From IOR16 sp034927775 (GTDB lineage Bacteria > Bacillota > Clostridia > Peptostreptococcales > Anaerovoracaceae), in NCBI GenBank assembly GCA_034927775.1, contig JAYFPL010000189.1, positions 1 through 26,072 of the forward strand: a DNA stretch of 26,072 nucleotides, in the 5' to 3' direction. Positions within the stretch are counted from its first letter, which is position 1. Every line of letters begins with the position of its first letter. The notes under the pieces were generated by a model. The model was not told the DNA's origin and made no database searches. It saw only the letters and a program-made list of their open reading frames with translations. Shown in pieces: positions 22,986 to 26,072 of this stretch. A program made the translations under genes and the position numbers.

Positions 22986-23014
22986 TTGACAATATAATAC
23001 GTCAATGGTAAATT
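22986..23014 (+). promoter_or_regulatory. Sigma-A promoter of the hrcA-grpE-dnaK operon
   Basis: A consensus TTGACA (22986-22991) and TAAATT (23009-23014) are 17 bases apart, and TGG before TAAATT gives an extended -10. The predicted start is near 23021, just upstream of CIRCE, the standard layout for HrcA-controlled genes. A perfect TTGAC-N10-GTCAA inverted repeat (22986-23005) covers the -35. Confidence 0.7.
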
Positions 23015-23024
23015 TAGATTATAG

Positions 23025-23051
23025 TTAGCACTCACTCAAATAGAGTGCTAA
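23025..23051 (+). promoter_or_regulatory. CIRCE operator (HrcA binding site)
   Basis: TTAGCACTC (23025-23033), nine bases, then GAGTGCTAA (23043-23051) match the CIRCE consensus at every position. HrcA dimers bind this repeat and repress the operon; heat titrates the GroE chaperonin that keeps HrcA folded. The site lies just after the predicted transcription start and 38 bases before the first codon. Confidence 0.97.
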
Positions 23052-23088
23052 CAAATAAAAAAATTATGTTTGAAAAGCGGTGAGTAAA

Positions 23089-24138
23089 ATGGATTTAAAC
23101 GAAAGAAAACTGAAAATATTGCAAGCCATCGTTGGAGATTTTATTCACTCCGCTGAACCAATAGGTTCCCGTACGCTTTCAAAGAAATACAACATGGGAA
23201 TCAGTCCGGCTACGATTCGTAATGAAATGTCGGACTTAGAGGAAATGGGTTATTTAACGCATCCGCATACTTCGGCTGGTCGTGTTCCATCTGCAAAGGC
23301 ATATCGATTATATGTAAATCAATTGATGAGAAATTATGAACTTCCAGAAGAAGAAAAACGTGTCATATCACGAAAATTATCGGAAAATATTATGGAATTG
23401 GATCGTACGATTGAACATGCGGCAGCTTTATTATCAGAATTGACAAACTTAACTTCTTTTGCAATTAGTCCAAAGCAATATTAAAATAATCTTAAATACA
23501 TTAATCTTTTGCCTGTTGATGAATCTACAGTGATTTTGATGATTGTTGCGGAAGATGGTAAAGTTTCAAATACGGCACTTAAGATCAAAGTACCGTATAC
23601 AGAGGAAAATTTAGTATTGTTGTCAAAGGTAATGACTCATAATTATAAAGGAAGAGCTTTGAGTGATATTCTTACCTTAGATATTATAAAATCTTTGGAA
23701 ACAGATTTAAAAGCTCTCTCAAAATTAGCAGAAAGCATTATGCCAAATTTTTTAATGACTTTGGAAAATATGCTGAATGTAGATCTTTATTTAGAAGGCT
23801 TAACCAACATTTTCTCCATACCGGAATACAACGACATTGAAAAAGCAAAAGTATTTTTACAAATGCTGAATCAGAAACAGCATTTTACTGAAGTACTTGT
23901 AAATCGTGATAATGGAGTTGTCATTACCATCGGTGATGAAAATAGGGATGCAATCATGAATGATTGCAGTTTAATTACTGCTGATTATCGAATCAACGGT
24001 AAGTTGGTAGGCAAATTGGGTGTCATCGGGCCAACAAGAATGAAATACGATGAAGTAACGTCTGTAATAAAATATATGACAGAAAATATTAGCAGAGCAT
24101 TTCAATTAGAGGGAGGAGAAGATGAGGATGAAGAATAA
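23089..24138 (+). pseudogene. hrcA: Heat-inducible transcription repressor HrcA, interrupted by one in-frame stop codon
   Basis: The full frame encodes 349 codons, as expected for HrcA, but codon 132 is TAA (23482-23484). Before it lies the winged-helix DNA-binding part (DLNERKLKILQAIV, SRTLSKKYNMGISPATIRNEM, HPHTSAGRVPSAKAYRLYV). After it the same frame continues without another stop through NNLKYINLLPVDE, the GAF-like dimer region, and the family end VIGPTRMKYDEVTSVIKYM to residue 349. A single base change in a sense codon such as GAA or CAA would explain it; the reading frame is not shifted. The fragment before the stop is 131 residues. No ribosome-binding site supports a restart; TTG at 23509 is the nearest possible start. 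The ATG at 23089 follows GGTGAG closely; GTG at 23080 is an alternative start. Its end overlaps grpE. Confidence 0.9.
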
Positions 24139-24712
24139 TCATGAAGAACCACAAGTTAAGGATTCAAAACAAGAAGAGGATATAGAAATTAATAAAGATC
24201 AAGTAAAGGAAGAGGTTACAGAGGAAACGAAACCAGAGGAGAATCAGAAGGAAGTGTCTTCGGATGAGGCTAAGGAAAAAGAAATTTCAAAAGAGGAAGA
24301 AGACCTCCAAACTCGTTATTTGAGATTGGCTGCCGATTTTCAGAATTACAAACGCAGGGTAGAAAAAGAAAAAAGTGACATTTATGCATATGCCAACGAG
24401 AAAATCGTGACAGAATTGCTTGATGTAATAGATAATTTTGAAAGAGCCATTGCACATGAGCAGGATTGTAAAGATCCCAAAATGCTAGAAGGCATGGCAA
24501 TGATTTTCAAACAATTTAAGGGGGTACTTGAAAAAAGTAATGTAGAAGAGATCAAAGCAGCTGGGGAAGATTTTGATCCAAATTATCATCATGCGGTGAT
24601 GACTGAGAACTCCGTTGAATACGAAAGTGGTAAAGTAACGGCGGTTTTACAAAAGGGGTATTTATTAAATGGAAAGGTAATTCGGCCATCCATGGTCAAA
24701 GTCGCAGAATAA
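24122..24712 (+). CDS. grpE: Nucleotide exchange factor GrpE
   Basis: A 196-residue DnaK co-chaperone that releases ADP from DnaK. An acidic, disordered N-terminus of about 55 residues is followed by the long dimerisation coiled coil (LQTRYLRLAADFQNYKRRVEKEK), the four-helix region (LLDVIDNFERAI) and the C-terminal beta domain (EDFDPNYHHAVM, VLQKGYLLNGKVIRPSMVKV). Length and motifs are typical. GGGAGGAG sits at 24111-24118 within the end of hrcA; ATG 24122 is 5 bases from GGAGG, and ATG 24128 is 9 bases from AGGAG and could be the real start. The gene overlaps hrcA by 17 bases, so translation would normally be coupled, which makes the stop inside hrcA relevant to its expression. Confidence 0.97.
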   Translation: MRMKNNHEEPQVKDSKQEEDIEINKDQVKEEVTEETKPEENQKEVSSDEAKEKEISKEEEDLQTRYLRLAADFQNYKRRVEKEKSDIYAYANEKIVTELLDVIDNFERAIAHEQDCKDPKMLEGMAMIFKQFKGVLEKSNVEEIKAAGEDFDPNYHHAVMTENSVEYESGKVTAVLQKGYLLNGKVIRPSMVKVAE

Positions 24713-24788
24713 AAATCAGCTAAAAATGTAAAAAATAGTGAAATAGGTAAATGTAATTAGGAAAACATGAAAAAAGGAGATGTATATT

Positions 24789-26072
24789 ATGGGTAAAGTA
24801 ATCGGTATAGACTTAGGTACAACAAATTCTTGCGTAGCAGTATTGGAAGGCGGCGAGCCTACGGTTATTGCAAATGCAGAAGGAAATAGAACGACACCAT
24901 CAGTGGTTGGTTTTGCAAAAAATGGAGAGCGTTTGGTAGGTGAAACTGCAAAAAGACAGGCAATCACAAATCCAGACAGAACCATTGCATCCATCAAGAG
25001 ACACATGGGTACCGAACATAAGGTAGAAATTGACGGAAAGGCATATACGCCTCAAGACATTTCTGCAATGATTTTATCGAAATTAAAAGCAGATGCAGAA
25101 AGTTATTTGGGAGAAAAAATAACGGAAGCCGTTATTACCGTTCCGGCATATTTTACAGACAGCCAAAAGCAGGCAACAAAGGATGCAGGAAAAATTGCAG
25201 GCTTGGATGTAAAGAGAATTATTAATGAACCGACTGCAGCAGCACTTGCTTACGGTTTGGATAAGGATACAAATCACCATAAGGTATTAGTATATGACTT
25301 GGGCGGCGGTACTTTCGACGTATCCATTCTAGAATTAGGAGACGGTGTGTTTGAAGTATTGGCAACAAACGGTGATACAAAGTTAGGCGGAGACGATTTT
25401 GATAACGCTGTTATGAATTTCATTGCAGACAGCTTTGCAAAAGAAAACGGCATTGATTTAAGAAAAGATAAAATGGCATTACAAAGATTGAAAGAAGCAG
25501 CTGAAAAAGCAAAGAAGGAATTGTCTTCTTCTCAGACAACAAACATCAATCTTCCATTTATCACAGTGAATGCAGATGGACCGCTTCACTTAAACATGGA
25601 CATCACAAGAGCAAAATTTGATCAGCTTACTGCAGATTTGGTAAATAGAACGATTGAACCTATGCAAAAAGCCATGAGAGATGCAGGCGTAACCATGTCT
25701 GATTTAGAAAAAGTTATCTTAGTAGGTGGCTCTACAAGAATTCCGGCTGTACAGGATGCAGTTAAGAAAGTTACAGGAAAAGATCCATTTAAAGGAATCA
25801 ACCCAGATGAATGTGTTGCAGTTGGTGCTTCGGTGCAAGCTGGTGTTTTAACAGGTGAAGTAAAGGATGTATTGTTGCTTGACGTAACTCCACTTTCCTT
25901 GTCTATCGAAACATTAGGCGGTGTAGCAACAAAGTTAATTGAAAGAAATACAACCATTCCGACAAAGAAGAGTCAGGTTTTCTCTACTGCAGCAGACAAT
26001 CAGACAGCGGTTGATATTCATGTATTACAAGGTGAAAGAGAAATGGCAAGTGACAATATCACTTTAGGTCGT
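24789..26072 (+). CDS. dnaK: Chaperone protein DnaK (Hsp70), truncated by the window edge
   Basis: The frame runs 428 codons from ATG 24789 to the end of the window with no stop; full-length DnaK is about 610 residues. Seen here are the whole ATPase domain (GIDLGTTNSCVAV at the start, VPAYFTDSQKQATKDAG, YDLGGGTFDVSIL, ILVGGSTRIPAV), the linker (DVLLLDVTPLSL) and the first part of the substrate-binding domain (NTTIPTKKSQVFSTAADNQ). The ATPase domain is the compact Gram-positive form. AGGAGA lies about eight bases before the ATG. It is 76 bases downstream of grpE with no terminator between them, so it is the third gene of the CIRCE-controlled operon; dnaJ is expected beyond the window. Confidence 0.98.
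   Translation, partial: MGKVIGIDLGTTNSCVAVLEGGEPTVIANAEGNRTTPSVVGFAKNGERLVGETAKRQAITNPDRTIASIKRHMGTEHKVEIDGKAYTPQDISAMILSKLKADAESYLGEKITEAVITVPAYFTDSQKQATKDAGKIAGLDVKRIINEPTAAALAYGLDKDTNHHKVLVYDLGGGTFDVSILELGDGVFEVLATNGDTKLGGDDFDNAVMNFIADSFAKENGIDLRKDKMALQRLKEAAEKAKKELSSSQTTNINLPFITVNADGPLHLNMDITRAKFDQLTADLVNRTIEPMQKAMRDAGVTMSDLEKVILVGGSTRIPAVQDAVKKVTGKDPFKGINPDECVAVGASVQAGVLTGEVKDVLLLDVTPLSLSIETLGGVATKLIERNTTIPTKKSQVFSTAADNQTAVDIHVLQGEREMASDNITLGR

Noticed and set aside
23509..24138. A separate gene starting at TTG 23509
   Set aside because: The protein is the C-terminal part of HrcA in the same frame as the upstream half, and no ribosome-binding site precedes the TTG; treated as the remainder of the interrupted hrcA.

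Overview
The window is AT-rich DNA with strong AGGAGG-type ribosome-binding sites, sigma-A-like promoters, an exact CIRCE element and the endospore genes gpr and spoIIP. This points to an endospore-forming anaerobic Firmicute of the class Clostridia; the sequence alone does not fix the genus. No tRNA, rRNA, CRISPR array or insertion sequence was seen, and no gene-free stretch exceeds about 300 bases. The largest gap, about 250 bases before hrcA, holds two promoters and CIRCE.

Left part (1-8653): the 3' end of an acyl-CoA synthetase gene converges on an LD-carboxypeptidase (peptidase S66), followed by an M20 amidohydrolase and, on the minus strand, rpsT. Then comes a familiar clostridial housekeeping and sporulation block: gpr, spoIIP, an unrecognised small membrane protein, lepA and hemW.

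Middle part (8663-22839): in many Clostridia hemW is followed closely by hrcA. Here about 14 kb of accessory, mostly carbohydrate, genes lie between them: glpK, a Crp/Fnr-like effector domain lacking its DNA-binding half, a cation-diffusion-facilitator-type transporter, nagB-nagA, and an eight-gene sugar cluster. The cluster holds two TIM-barrel isomerase/epimerase-like proteins, two Gfo/Idh/MocA oxidoreductases, a ROK sugar kinase and a ribose-type (CUT2) ABC importer. A minus-strand cytidylate-kinase-like gene closes the segment. The cluster contains no glycoside hydrolase and no regulator. It is the best candidate for an undescribed pathway: import a sugar or glycoside, oxidise it, eliminate or isomerise it with the TIM-barrel enzymes, reduce it, phosphorylate it with the ROK kinase, and possibly drain it through NagA/NagB. 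The substrate cannot be read from the sequence.

Right part (22986-26072): a heat-shock operon hrcA-grpE-dnaK (dnaK cut by the window edge) sits behind an extended -10 promoter and a perfect CIRCE operator. The hrcA reading frame carries an in-frame TAA at codon 132, with the rest of the gene intact in the same frame. The strain may therefore lack the HrcA repressor, or the base may be an error.

Several start codons were moved from the longest reading frame on the basis of ribosome-binding-site spacing: the first TIM-barrel gene, the second TIM-barrel gene, the permease and the cytidylate-kinase-like gene. nagA uses TTG.
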